Assembly: GCA_021791815.1 (NCBI GenBank)
Contig: JAJYVV010000015.1
Coordinates: 1-41,219 of the forward strand
Length of the DNA stretch: 41,219 bases
Direction: 5' to 3'
Source of the DNA: Bacillota bacterium
GTDB lineage: Bacteria; Bacillota; Sulfobacillia; RBS10-35; JAJYVN01
In this document: one piece after another, positions 27,901-37,258 of the stretch
Layout: each line of letters starts with the position of its first letter
How positions within the stretch are numbered: position 1 is the stretch's first letter
Notes under the pieces: generated by a model
Told to the model about the DNA's origin: nothing
The model's database searches: none
What the model saw: only the letters and a program-made list of their open reading frames with translations
Translations under genes and position numbers: made by a program

Positions 27901-30900
27901 TATTCCTCCACCGCCTCCGGCCGGAGCGCGAGCAGGTCCCGCAACTCGGCCGTCGAGAGTTCCGTCAGCCAGGCCTCGCCCGTGCCCACCACGCGCTCGG
28001 CCACCTCGCGCTTGGCCTCGATCATCCGGTCGATCCGCTCCTCGAGCGTGCCCGCGCACACAAACTTGTGCACCTGCACGTCCCGCCGCTGTCCCAGCCG
28101 GAAGGCGCGGTCCGTCGCCTGGTTCTCCACCGCGGGATTCCACCAGCGGTCGAAGTGGAACACGCGGTTGGCGGCGGTGAGGTTCAGTCCGGTCCCGCCG
28201 GCCTTCAGCGACAGGACGAACAGGGGCGGCCCGCCCCCCGGGCGTTGAAAGGCGTCGACCATGGCGTCGCGGCTGGTCCGCGACAGGCCGCCGTGCAGGA
28301 ACAGCACCTCGCACCCCAGGGTGCGGTGCAGGTGCTGCTGCAGCAGGGTCCCCATCTCTGTGAACTGGGTGAAGATGAGCGCCCGGTCGCCCGTGGCGAG
28401 GGCCTCCCGCAGCATGTCCACCAACCGCTCGAGCTTGCCGGACCGCCCGGGGAGGGGCGAGCCGTCCCCGAGGAAGTGCGCGGGATGGTTGCAGACCTGC
28501 TTGAGCTTGGAGAGGGCGGCCAGGATCTGTCCGCGCCGGCCGATCCCTCCTTCCGGCTCGTCCCCCGCCAGCCGGCCCTCCAGGTCCGCCACCACGGCCC
28601 CGTAGAGCGAGGCCTGCTCGCGCGTCAGCGTGCAGTACACGGTCATCTCGTTCTTCGCCGGGAGGTCCGCCTGGATCGACGGGTCGGTCTTCAGCCGCCG
28701 GAGCACGAACGGACCCGTCAGCCGGCGCAGGCGCTCCGCCGCCCCCGCGTCCCGATCGACCTGGATGGGGGTGAAGAAGCGGCGGCGGAAGTCCGCCTGC
28801 CCGCCGAGAAGGCCTGGATTCAGGAACTCCATGAGCGACCACAGGTCGCCCACGCTGTTCTCCACCGGCGTCCCCGTCAGGGCGATGCGGCAGTCGGCGG
28901 GCAGGGCGCGGGCGGCCTGCGCCTGTTTGGTCTCCGCGTTCTTGACGTTCTGCGCCTCGTCCAGCACCACGGCGCGCCAGGGCACGGCGCGCAGGGCCTC
29001 CGCGTCGCGCACCAGCAGGGCGTACGTGGTGAGCACCATGGCGCTGGACCGGACGGAGGCGGCGAACCCCTCGTCCCGCACGCGATCGGCGCCGTGGTGC
29101 AGCAGAACCGGCAGATCGGGCGCGAAGCGCTCGATCTCCTTGCGCCAGTTGCCCAGCACGGACGTCGGGCAGACGAGGAGCACCGGCCGGCGGTGGGCCT
29201 CCCAGTCGCGGACGACGAACGCCAGCGTCTGGACCGTCTTGCCGAGGCCCATGTCGTCGGCCAGGCACGCCCCGAGCCCGCGCTGCGCGAGAAAGTCCAG
29301 CCAGGAGTAGCCTCGGAGCTGGTACGGGCGGAGCGTGGCGCGCAGCCCCCCGGGCGGCGCGAGCTCCCCGAAGGCGCCGTCGTCCGTCCGCCCGAGGAGG
29401 TCCCCGATCCAGCCTTCGGCGCCCGCCAGTTCCGCCGGGAGGGGACCGAGCCCGGACGGGGCCGACCCCGCCGCCAGGCGCAGGGCGTCGCCCACCGTGC
29501 CCCGGCGCGGGGCCCGTCCGTCCCAGAGGGCGAGCGCCGCCTGGATCTCGGCCGCGCCGACCTGCACCCACCGCCCTCGGATCGCGACCAGGGGGGCCTT
29601 CAGCGACGCGAGCCGCTCCAGTTCCTCCCGCGTGAGGGTCTCGTCCCCCATGGCCACCGTCCAGTCGAACTCCACCACGGCCCCCAGCCCGAGACCACTC
29701 GCGGCGGCCATCTTCGGGGGTCGCGCGTGCGCCCGGGCGACGAGCCGTGGCCGGCCCCGGCCCGTCCACCATCCCGGCAGCATCAGGCCGAACCCCGCCT
29801 GCTCCAATAGCGGCGCGGTCTCCGTGAGGAAGGCGTGGGCACCTGCCGTGTCGAGGGCATATCCGGCCGGCCGGTTGCCCTGCAGACTGCGCTCCACCTC
29901 GGGGACGAGGGCCGCCGCCCTGCCGAGGGCGGCCAGAAGGGCCGGCCTGCCGCCCGCCGGCGCGCCGCGCGGGGCGGCCCACACGCGCTCCGCCTCCACG
30001 AGCAGGCTGGGATCGTCCACCGCCTGCAGGACGTAGCGGACATGCCACTGCGCGCCGCCCTCCGGCGGCTCGTCCAGGCGGAAGCAGAGGCGGTACGCCT
30101 CGTGCCTGGCCGCCACGGGCGCCGCCCAGTCCCCCACCGCCCGCGCCAGCCCCTCGACCTCCGCGCCGGGGCCGTCCAGCGCCGCGCTTTGCCCCGCCAG
30201 CCCGGCGAGCCAGCGGTCGTGGATCGTGCCGCCCGCCGGTGCCCCGCCCGGCGCGCGGGGCAGGCGGTCGACGAGCGCGCGGAGGACGGCGTCCAGGAGA
30301 CCGGCGGGGTCGACGGCCGGGGGGTGCCCGAGCTCCGCCGCCAGGGCGCGGCACGCCGGAGGCATGGCCTTGGCCCATTGGTCCAAATCGTCCCGTTCGC
30401 CGGGCGAGAGGAGCGGCGTCCATGCCGCCCGGAAGCCCCCGGGGCCCTGGCCCACCGAGGGCAGCAGCGCGCCGCGGGCCCCCAGCCGCGCGGCGAGCCG
30501 GTAGGGGGCGGTCCAGAACAGCAGGTCCGGAGCCGGGACCACGTCGGCTGGCAGCCCCGTGCCCGCGGCGCAGCGCTGCAGGAGCGCGGCGGCCGCGTCC
30601 GCACCCAGGACCAGGGCGGGCACCCTCCACGGCCGGAGGACGCACGGCCCGTCCTGCGGGACCGCGCCCAGCCCCGGCGACGGCCATGGGCCCTCCGGCT
30701 CTGGGGACGAGGGCAGCCAGGCCACGAATTCGGCTTCCCGGGCCTCCTCGCCGGAGACCGCGCAGCCAAGCGCCGCCCCCAGGGCCGCCCGCAGGCCCGC
30801 CCCATCGGCCGCCCTCGGGTGGGGCGGCGCGGCTGGCGCCGCGCGCCGCCCCCGGCGGCCCACGGCCTCGGCCTCGCCCCAGAGCACCAGCGCGGCCTCC

Positions 30901-30929
30901 GCGTGGGCAGCGTGCAGGACGAGGGGCAT
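27900..30929 (-). CDS. SNF2-family DEAD/DEAH ATP-dependent helicase
   Basis: ADDMGLGKTVQTLAF, LLVCPTSVLGNWRKEI, VVLDEAQNVKN, LTGTPVENSVGDLWSLMEFLNPG, LIFTQFTEMGTLLQQHL, SLKAGGTGLNLTAANRVFHFDRWWNPAVENQATDRAFRLGQ. Confidence 0.97.
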   Translation of the reverse strand: MPLVLHAAHAEAALVLWGEAEAVGRRGRRAAPAAPPHPRAADGAGLRAALGAALGCAVSGEEAREAEFVAWLPSSPEPEGPWPSPGLGAVPQDGPCVLRPWRVPALVLGADAAAALLQRCAAGTGLPADVVPAPDLLFWTAPYRLAARLGARGALLPSVGQGPGGFRAAWTPLLSPGERDDLDQWAKAMPPACRALAAELGHPPAVDPAGLLDAVLRALVDRLPRAPGGAPAGGTIHDRWLAGLAGQSAALDGPGAEVEGLARAVGDWAAPVAARHEAYRLCFRLDEPPEGGAQWHVRYVLQAVDDPSLLVEAERVWAAPRGAPAGGRPALLAALGRAAALVPEVERSLQGNRPAGYALDTAGAHAFLTETAPLLEQAGFGLMLPGWWTGRGRPRLVARAHARPPKMAAASGLGLGAVVEFDWTVAMGDETLTREELERLASLKAPLVAIRGRWVQVGAAEIQAALALWDGRAPRRGTVGDALRLAAGSAPSGLGPLPAELAGAEGWIGDLLGRTDDGAFGELAPPGGLRATLRPYQLRGYSWLDFLAQRGLGACLADDMGLGKTVQTLAFVVRDWEAHRRPVLLVCPTSVLGNWRKEIERFAPDLPVLLHHGADRVRDEGFAASVRSSAMVLTTYALLVRDAEALRAVPWRAVVLDEAQNVKNAETKQAQAARALPADCRIALTGTPVENSVGDLWSLMEFLNPGLLGGQADFRRRFFTPIQVDRDAGAAERLRRLTGPFVLRRLKTDPSIQADLPAKNEMTVYCTLTREQASLYGAVVADLEGRLAGDEPEGGIGRRGQILAALSKLKQVCNHPAHFLGDGSPLPGRSGKLERLVDMLREALATGDRALIFTQFTEMGTLLQQHLHRTLGCEVLFLHGGLSRTSRDAMVDAFQRPGGGPPLFVLSLKAGGTGLNLTAANRVFHFDRWWNPAVENQATDRAFRLGQRRDVQVHKFVCAGTLEERIDRMIEAKREVAERVVGTGEAWLTELSTAELRDLLALRPEAVEE

Positions 30930-31292
30930 CCCTATCCCCTTCCGCGAGTCGGCCGGCTGGTCTGCGGGCGCCCAGGGGTATCGGAGCGTCCCCGCGGGGA
31001 GGCCCGGACCGCCCCGCCCCGCCGATCCCAGCATACACCGGCGGATCCCGACGTTCCGGCAACCCCGAGTTGGACGCCCGCTTCGGAGCCTGGGGGTGCC
31101 CCGGCCGGCAGGCCGGGGCACGGGCGTTCCGGCGGCGGACAGTCGCCCCGCTTCCCGGGTACCGGGCCCCTCAGCAGGCGGCGATTCGCCGCCCGGCCCA
31201 CCGCTGGCGCGGTCGCCGAGACCATCGCGGGCCTGTGGACGGCCGTCGACAGGCGGCGCGGCCGCGCGGGCCGCCCACGGCGGCGAGGCGGA

Positions 31293-31655
31293 ATGTCGTG
31301 CACAGCCCACGGCGTTCCGACGCGGAAAGGCCAGGCCGAACTGGACCAGCTGCTCTCGGCGCCCCCCGGGGTCGCGCTCATCTTCCAGCACAGCACCACG
31401 CCTCCGATCGGCGGTCCCCGCCAGGGCGAGTCGGCGCTCGAAAGCGGCGCGAGGGCGTGGGTGGGTCCGGCCGTGGTCCGCGTCATCGAGGACCGGCCGC
31501 TGTCCCAGGCCATCGCCGGGAGACGGGGGATCGCCCACCAGTGGCCGCAGGCGTTGGTGTTCCAAGGGGGCCGGATGGTGTGGCACGCCGGCCATTCCGG
31601 GCGTCACGGCCGACGCGCTCCGGCACGAGCAGGCGGCCGCGGGATGGTAGCGGCG
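31293..31655 (+). pseudogene. Bacilliredoxin YtxJ / DUF2847-family remnant with active-site Cys replaced
   Basis: GVALIFQHSTTPPIGGPRQGESALES..VVRVIEDRPLSQAIAGRRGIAHQWPQALVFQGGRMVWHAGHSG, then a frame change to GVTADALRHE. The family TCP active-site motif reads TPP here. Confidence 0.7.
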
Positions 31656-31705
31656 CGGCGGCAAAGGAGCGGGCGGGTGGCGCGGTGGCACTGCGCAGGG
31701 GCCCG

Positions 31706-31742
31706 CGGGCGGCGCTCCTGCCGGCTCAGGGAGCGCCGCCCG
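31706..31742. terminator. Hairpin between convergent genes, candidate bidirectional terminator
   Basis: CGGGCGGCGCTCC (11-nt loop) GGAGCGCCGCCCG: perfect 13-bp stem between the + strand YtxJ relic and the - strand BadF gene. No U-tract. Confidence 0.6.
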
Positions 31743-31794
31743 CCGCTTCCGTGTGCGTACCCGCCCCCATGCCCGCCCATCTGGGTGTCCCAGG

Positions 31795-32697
31795 TCACGA
31801 GAGCCAGCCGGGCCGCTGGCTGCCGACGTGGGACCAGGGGTCGGCGTCGGGGTGGCGCCGGGCGTAGCGGGCGAGGCCGACGGACGGTTCGCCCGCGGCG
31901 CGGTCGACGCGGACGCCGACGGCGCGCCACTGCTCGCTGAGGAAGGCCCAGAGTCGGTCGTCGGCGACGGCGCCCCCGCCCAGGACGATGGGGCAGCGGT
32001 CTGGGCGCTTCGCCGCACCGCACAGGACGTTGCGGGCGTCCACCACCGCGGCGGCGGCGCGGGTGAGGAACGCCCGCGCGGCAGGGTCGCTGTCGATCGC
32101 GGCGCTCAGCAGGGGCCCCAGGTCGGCCCAGCGGGCGGTAGGGACTCCCTCGCCCGCGGGCGGGAGGGTGCCGCCGAGGGTGTCGCGGACCGCCCTGGCC
32201 AGGGGGGTGGCCGGGGCGGTGCGGGCGCGCTCGACCAGGAAGCCGGCGTAGGCCTCGCCGCACAGGTGCCAATCGGGGAGGCGGACATCGCCACCGGCCC
32301 AGCGGATGGCGTGGCGGTCGTCGACGTAGACCACTTGGGAGTAGGTGCCGCAGCAGGCGGCGACCACGTGGCCCGGCATGGGCGTCAGGCCGTAGGGGCC
32401 GACCACGTCGTTGAGGGCCTTGGTGCCGGCGACCGTCCAGCCTGCCTCGGCGAAGGTCTCCGCGACGCCTGAGCCCTCGTAGCAGAAACCGGCCAGGTGG
32501 ACGGGCGCGTGGCGGAAGGCGTCCGCGCGCGCCAGCAGGCCGCGCAGCCGCGCAAGGGCGGTGGCGTGGTCGTGGCCATTGCCGCTGGGCTCGCGCGTCC
32601 GGTGCACGACCAGAACGTCGTCCGCGGCGCCAAGGACGGCGAGACCCATCTGCGACCATCCCTGGTCGATCCCCACCCACCGCTGCGTCCCCGACAT
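31795..32697 (-). CDS. BadF/BadG/BcrA/BcrD-type ATPase family protein (GlcNAc kinase-like)
   Basis: WVGIDQGWSQMGLAVLG phosphate-1 motif, VVAACCGTYSQVVYV, DRCPIVLGGGAVADDRLW. Confidence 0.88.
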   Translation of the reverse strand: MSGTQRWVGIDQGWSQMGLAVLGAADDVLVVHRTREPSGNGHDHATALARLRGLLARADAFRHAPVHLAGFCYEGSGVAETFAEAGWTVAGTKALNDVVGPYGLTPMPGHVVAACCGTYSQVVYVDDRHAIRWAGGDVRLPDWHLCGEAYAGFLVERARTAPATPLARAVRDTLGGTLPPAGEGVPTARWADLGPLLSAAIDSDPAARAFLTRAAAAVVDARNVLCGAAKRPDRCPIVLGGGAVADDRLWAFLSEQWRAVGVRVDRAAGEPSVGLARYARRHPDADPWSHVGSQRPGWLS

Positions 32698-33302
32698 CGG
32701 GCGCTCCGTCCCCTCCGATGGTGGCGTTGACGAGGCCGTCGGGCTGGCGCTGCTCGAGGGACTTCGGTGGGCGCGTCCCGGCGCCTACCACGTCCAGGCG
32801 GGGGTGCGCGTGCCGCTGCCGACAGCACGAGGCTGAGCCGTGCCCGTGCCCTTGTCGCGTCGCGGGTCCCACAACGCTGCTGCGGGCGGCGCGCCCCGAC
32901 GCCGATGCGCCCCGTTCCGGGCGCCCGGTCGGCGGCCATATCGTGGCCGGCAGGCGCGTCGGGCCCGAGGGCCAAGGCGTCCGCGTGGCCACGGGCGGGC
33001 GGGCGAGCGCGCCCGGGCCCGCGGCGCCGAGGCCGGCACCGCGGCCGGCGTTGACGACCCCGGCGCATTCTGGTACTCGATAGTCGGGGGCCTTCGCGTC
33101 CGGGCCCGCGCGCCCGTCCCATGCGGCCACGGTCATCGTTCGCGCCCCGACGGCTGGCCTCCGAGGGTCACACGTCGGCGATCGGCGCTCTGCCCGCTTT
33201 CGGATCGGGATGCGTGCCTTCGGGGGAACCGTTGCTCTGTGGACGCCTGTTCCGGCCGCCGGCGGTCGCCATCGGGCCCGCCGGCGACGAGGGGCGATCG
33301 CC

Positions 33303-34085
33303 GTGCGTCCGCTCCCGCCCGCGCGACCCGCACGCCGTAGCCCGATCGCCGTTCTGGCCGCCGCCGTGGCCGGCTGCCTCGTGGCCGGCTGCGGCGCCGG
33401 CGGTGCCATGCCCGCCGGCACGGGCCCCAGCCCGCCCGCGGCGCCTGCGCCCCCGCAGGCCGCCAGCCCGAACCCCCAGCGCAGCGGCGCGCCCGTCGTC
33501 GCCCTCTCCTACTGCACCCCGGCGGCCGGGGCCAGCGCAGCGGATCCCTGTTGGAGCGGCGGCGGTGCGACGACAATGTCCGTCGTGGCCTCGGGCGAAG
33601 TGTGCGACTGCTTCGCGGCGTCCTTCCAGGCGGCGTGGGACCAGCAGGACCTGTACGTCTTCGAGGCAGTGCACAATCCGGTCGGCTTTGACGTGGCCAA
33701 CGCGGACGCCGTGCGGCCCTGGCTGACCGACGCGATGGAGGTCTACGTGGCCGCGGACAACGCCGCCCGGGCGGCGTTGGCGGCACCGGACTGGCGCTTC
33801 GTCCTGCCGCTCGGTGCCCCGGGCTCGGTGTGGGTGGCGGCGGGTCGGTCCGCGGCCGGCGTGCGCGGCTACGTTCAGAACGTGGCCCTCGGCTACGACG
33901 TGATGCTGGCGATTCCCTGGGCGCTTTTGGGCGTGGGGCCCGGGGTCGGCCAGGCGGTGGGCCTGGATCCCGCCATCGACGTCTATGGGGGCGGCGACGC
34001 TCAGAACGAGGTCATGGCCTGGGGCACGGCCGGCACCGCCTCCCCTCCCCCCGCCCAGTGGGGTCAGGCGGTGCTCGCCGGCTGA
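33303..34085 (+). CDS. Lipoprotein with CBM9-like carbohydrate-binding domain
   Basis: GTG preceded by GAGGGG. Lipobox GCLVAGC. CBM9-like pattern WDQQDLYVFEAVHNP..WLTDAMEVYVAAD..GYDVMLAIPWALLGVGPGVGQAVGLDPAIDVYGGGD. Confidence 0.8.
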   Translation: MRPLPPARPARRSPIAVLAAAVAGCLVAGCGAGGAMPAGTGPSPPAAPAPPQAASPNPQRSGAPVVALSYCTPAAGASAADPCWSGGGATTMSVVASGEVCDCFAASFQAAWDQQDLYVFEAVHNPVGFDVANADAVRPWLTDAMEVYVAADNAARAALAAPDWRFVLPLGAPGSVWVAAGRSAAGVRGYVQNVALGYDVMLAIPWALLGVGPGVGQAVGLDPAIDVYGGGDAQNEVMAWGTAGTASPPPAQWGQAVLAG

Positions 34086-34094
34086 CCCCACTGG

Positions 34095-34973
34095 CTACGA
34101 CGCGAGATCGTCCCGGCCTCCCCGGTCGAAGACGGGTTGCGCCTCCTCCCACGGCACCGCCCCGAGTCTTGCCGCGAGGGGCGCCTTCTCCGCGGCGGCG
34201 AAGTGGGTGAGGCTCCGGAGGATGTGCGCGTCGTTCGCGGCCGGTAGCCGCTGGCGGACGATGCGCATCCGGTCGGCCACGCTCGAGCCCCCGGCCACTG
34301 CCCCGCAGGGCGCGTATCCGTCGATCCAGTCCTGCCGCTCGCCCCGACCGGCCACCGCGTGGAGCTTCCACGCGGCGAGTGTCTCCGTGGCCGCCACCGG
34401 CACGCGGCGGACCTCGCCGGCGCCTTCGAGGGCGCTGCCCGATGGCCGGATGAACCAGGCCCGCATGCCGTCGACAAGCCCGTGCCAGGTATGGCGGGCG
34501 CCCGGGATCTGGTCCGCCGCGGCGCCGGCCGCCGCCAGGTCGGCGGACAGCCCCGCCGGGCCACAGGCGTCTTCCGTGAACAGGTCGAGGTCCGTGGAGC
34601 GCCGATAGCCGAGGCGCAGGGCCGCCGCCGGTCCGGCCCCATAGGATTCGCGCCCGGCCGCCAGCGGCGCCGGCCGTTCCAGCGGCGCGGGGCCGCCCGG
34701 CGGTAGGACCTCCATGTGTAGCGCGGACACCTCCCGTGCCGGTAGCAGACCGTACTCGGGCCAGACGGCGCGCACGGGGTCCGGCACCGAGCGATGGCCC
34801 CGCAGGGCGGCCACCACCGTCGGGCCGCGGAACCGTCGCACGGCCCCGCGTGCCTCCGCTAGTGTCCACGACGTGAGGATGCGCCCGATCTCCCACCGGG
34901 GGAAGCGCTCCGACGGATCCGCGTCCCAAAACAGGCGGCCCCATTGGGCCCGACCGTTGCGCGGAACGGACAT
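34095..34973 (-). CDS. DUF6922-like N-terminus fused to AbiEii-like nucleotidyltransferase domain
   Basis: ATG 34973 with GGAGGAAGG RBS. N-terminal GRLFWDADPSERFPRWEIGRILTSWTLAEARGAVRRFRGP, C-terminal AALRLGYRRSTDLDLFTED...ETLAAWKLHAVAGRGERQDWIDGY. Confidence 0.82.
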   Translation of the reverse strand: MSVPRNGRAQWGRLFWDADPSERFPRWEIGRILTSWTLAEARGAVRRFRGPTVVAALRGHRSVPDPVRAVWPEYGLLPAREVSALHMEVLPPGGPAPLERPAPLAAGRESYGAGPAAALRLGYRRSTDLDLFTEDACGPAGLSADLAAAGAAADQIPGARHTWHGLVDGMRAWFIRPSGSALEGAGEVRRVPVAATETLAAWKLHAVAGRGERQDWIDGYAPCGAVAGGSSVADRMRIVRQRLPAANDAHILRSLTHFAAAEKAPLAARLGAVPWEEAQPVFDRGGRDDLAS

Positions 34974-35399
34974 TCGCCTTCCTCCATTATTGCCATGCCG
35001 CCGTTCCCGCCGGCCGTGCAGCCCGCAGGCGGCGGCGCCGCGGCCCGGCCGCTCGTCCGCCCATGCCGCGGGCCGTGGCGGAGGCCGACAGGGGAAGCAA
35101 CCCAACGCCGGGGCATCCCCGCCAACGGGGTGGGGCCGCCCCTTGGGGCCAAGCCCCGCACGTCAATTACGACGACGGGGTCCGAGGGACTCCTCGACTC
35201 CACGCGGTTCGCCCGCAAAGCTATCCGTCCGGCCACTATGGCGCAGGCCCGAGCCCGTCCATGTCAAGAGCGCGAGCTTCTCGCACAACATCGGGACGCT
35301 GAGCCTCGGCACCCCTCCGCCGTCGCGCCGGTGCCGACCGGGGGCGGCCACGCCCGGACCGCGAACAATGACCTGTTGGTGGGCGTGGCGGCCCTGGGC

Positions 35400-36125
35400 G
35401 TGGGCGCCCGCCGCGAGGCTCGGTGCGTCCGCTGTCCGAGGGATGGCGACGAGGTCCCCGATCCGCTCGACACCGCCTACCGCCGGGTCGCCCGTGAGCC
35501 GTCGCGGCGCGCGGACGGTCGCACCGGTGGGCTCTGGGGTCGGCGGGTACCGGTTTCGCGCGCGGTCCGCCGCCTACGCCGTGGTCGGGGTGAGGCGAGA
35601 CGAGGCCCTGAACATCCGGGAGGCATCGCGGGCAACACCGATGGCCGGCGCGGCCTGCGGTCCCTGATCGCGGGGTCCGCCCCGCAGGCGGCCAGGGTGG
35701 TACGAGACATGCCGCCGGATACGCGCCCGGACCTGTTCCTGGCCCGCCCGCACCGCTAGTTCGAAGGGCGCTGGCGGCCGCAGGGCACGCTGCGCATCAC
35801 GGAGGTTCCCGGGGCCGTCGGGGCGCGGTGGGCCCGGCCCGTCTCCCGCCGACTTCGGCTGACCCTGCGGGACGAGCCGGCGCCATGGGACCAGGGCCCC
35901 TTCGAGGTCGAGTGGCACTGCGGCGGCGCCAAGGCGAAGGGCTCCCGCGGCTCCGCGGGGTGTGCCGCCATCGACCAGCGCACCTTCACCCGGATCCTCG
36001 CCGGCGCGGTCACCCCGGCGGGGGCCCTGCCGTTGCAGGGCGTCGAGATCGGGGAGGCGGCCCAGGGGCTGCCTTCGGCAGCCGACGTCACCGGCCGACC
36101 GCCCCTGCTGCAGGGGTGGCACTGA
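35400..36125 (+). pseudogene. Decayed Eis-like GNAT acetyltransferase with SCP2-like C-terminal region; 5' boundary approximate
   Basis: Frames join as AAYAVVGVRRDEALNIREA / GRRGLRSLIAGSAPQAARVVRDMPPDTRPDLFLARPHR, then TAG at 35757-35759, then the same frame continues FEGRWRPQGTLRITEVPGAVGARW...PAPWDQGPFEVEW...AAIDQRTFTRILAGAVTPAGAL to TGA 36123-36125. Confidence 0.6.
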
Positions 36126-36286
36126 GGTCGGGCTCCGGCCGGCCGCCGCGGTTGCGGCCAGGAACGGGCGCGGGCCGGGGAGAAGTCGGCGCCGCCGAGG
36201 GCTCGAGGCGACCCGTGCACGGGGCGGTGCCGCCGGGACCGCCGCCGCGTCTGTGCCATGACCGCCAACCGGGGGTGCGACCTGCC

Positions 36287-36478
36287 GTGAAGAACGTGGA
36301 ACTCAAGGTCGAAGGTAACATCCTGACCATCCGTGTCGATTTGAGCAAGGAGTTCGGGCCGTCCGCCTCCGGCAAGACCACGATCGTCGCGAGCACCGAG
36401 GGGAACGTCGCCATACCCGGCCACGAAGCGAAGGTGGGGCTCAACGTGTACCGGCCGCGGGCGCGGGGCGGCGAATGA
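36287..36478 (+). CDS. Small conserved protein of unknown function (63 aa)
   Basis: GTG start, VKNVELKVEGNILTIRVDLSKEFGPSASGKTTIVASTEGNVAIPGHEAKVGLNVYRP. Matches a widespread short bacterial family I recognise by sequence. Confidence 0.75.
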   Translation: MKNVELKVEGNILTIRVDLSKEFGPSASGKTTIVASTEGNVAIPGHEAKVGLNVYRPRARGGE

Positions 36479-37258
36479 GCGCCCGCGGCGGCCCTCCAAC
36501 CTCCGGATCGGGCATCGAGGAGACACCCCTGCGGCTGCGTGCCGTTGGGCATGCTGTGGTCGCCGCCGTCGGTGCCTGACGTGTTCTCGTACCGGGATGG
36601 CACGCCGCCGCGGGGGCCCGAACGCGGCGTGCCGGAGGCCGGCCTGCCGCGGGGGCCGGTCGGGTCGGACATGGCCAGCGTGCATGTGCGCGGGCGCGGA
36701 CGAGGCCAGGTCGAGGGCGCTCCACCGGTTGTTCCTCGCGTCGGTGAAGGTGGTGCAGTTCACCACCTTGCCCTTCCGGCCGGCACCCTGAAGGGGGTGC
36801 ATCCGGAGCCGATGGTGGACCCGGTCGGCGACTGGCCCGCGGTCGAGGTCGGCTTCTGGGCGGTGAACATCGCCGGCAGCACCGCGGGAGGGGCGTCGTC
36901 GCGCCAGGCCGCCTTCACCGTGCCCGCGTCCCGGTCCCTGGGCCGGGCCGCGGTGGGCGCTCGCGCGGGCGCCGGCACGCGCGGCCGGGCGGCGGACCAC
37001 GACATCGACGATCCGGCATGCGCTCTTGGGGTGAAGCCGCTCCCCCGGCGGCGCCTCGCGTCCCTTGGCCCCCGGCACACCGCCGGGTGCCGCTCCACCG
37101 AACGCGGCCCCATATCCCGGTGCCGCCGACGATCGACGACCTGCGCGCCGGGCGGGATGGGCCGCCGGAGGCCCGCTGGCCTGGCCGCGGATCGGCCCCC
37201 CACCGGCAATCCCAGGGCGCGGCCCGCGTGGTCTGGCCGACAGAGCCCCTCTCGCGGC

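Noticed and set aside
26821-31062. Single 1413-aa minus-strand ORF spanning SNF2 and SWIM
   Set aside because: Only its 3' part (SWIM, from 27900 down) is real coding. The rest is an R/G/P-rich alternate frame of the SNF2 gene, an expected high-GC artefact.
32720-33110. Possible gene remnant (LLEGLRWARPGAYHVQAGVRVPLPTARG / TTLLRAARPDADAPRSGRPVGGHIVAGRR)
   Set aside because: Looks faintly protein-like in two frames but I cannot match it to any family.
36480-37250. Possible coding region between the 63-aa protein and the beta-helix gene
   Set aside because: Several open frames (e.g. VGDWPAVEVGFWAVNIAGSTAGG) but no consistent frame, start or family motif.
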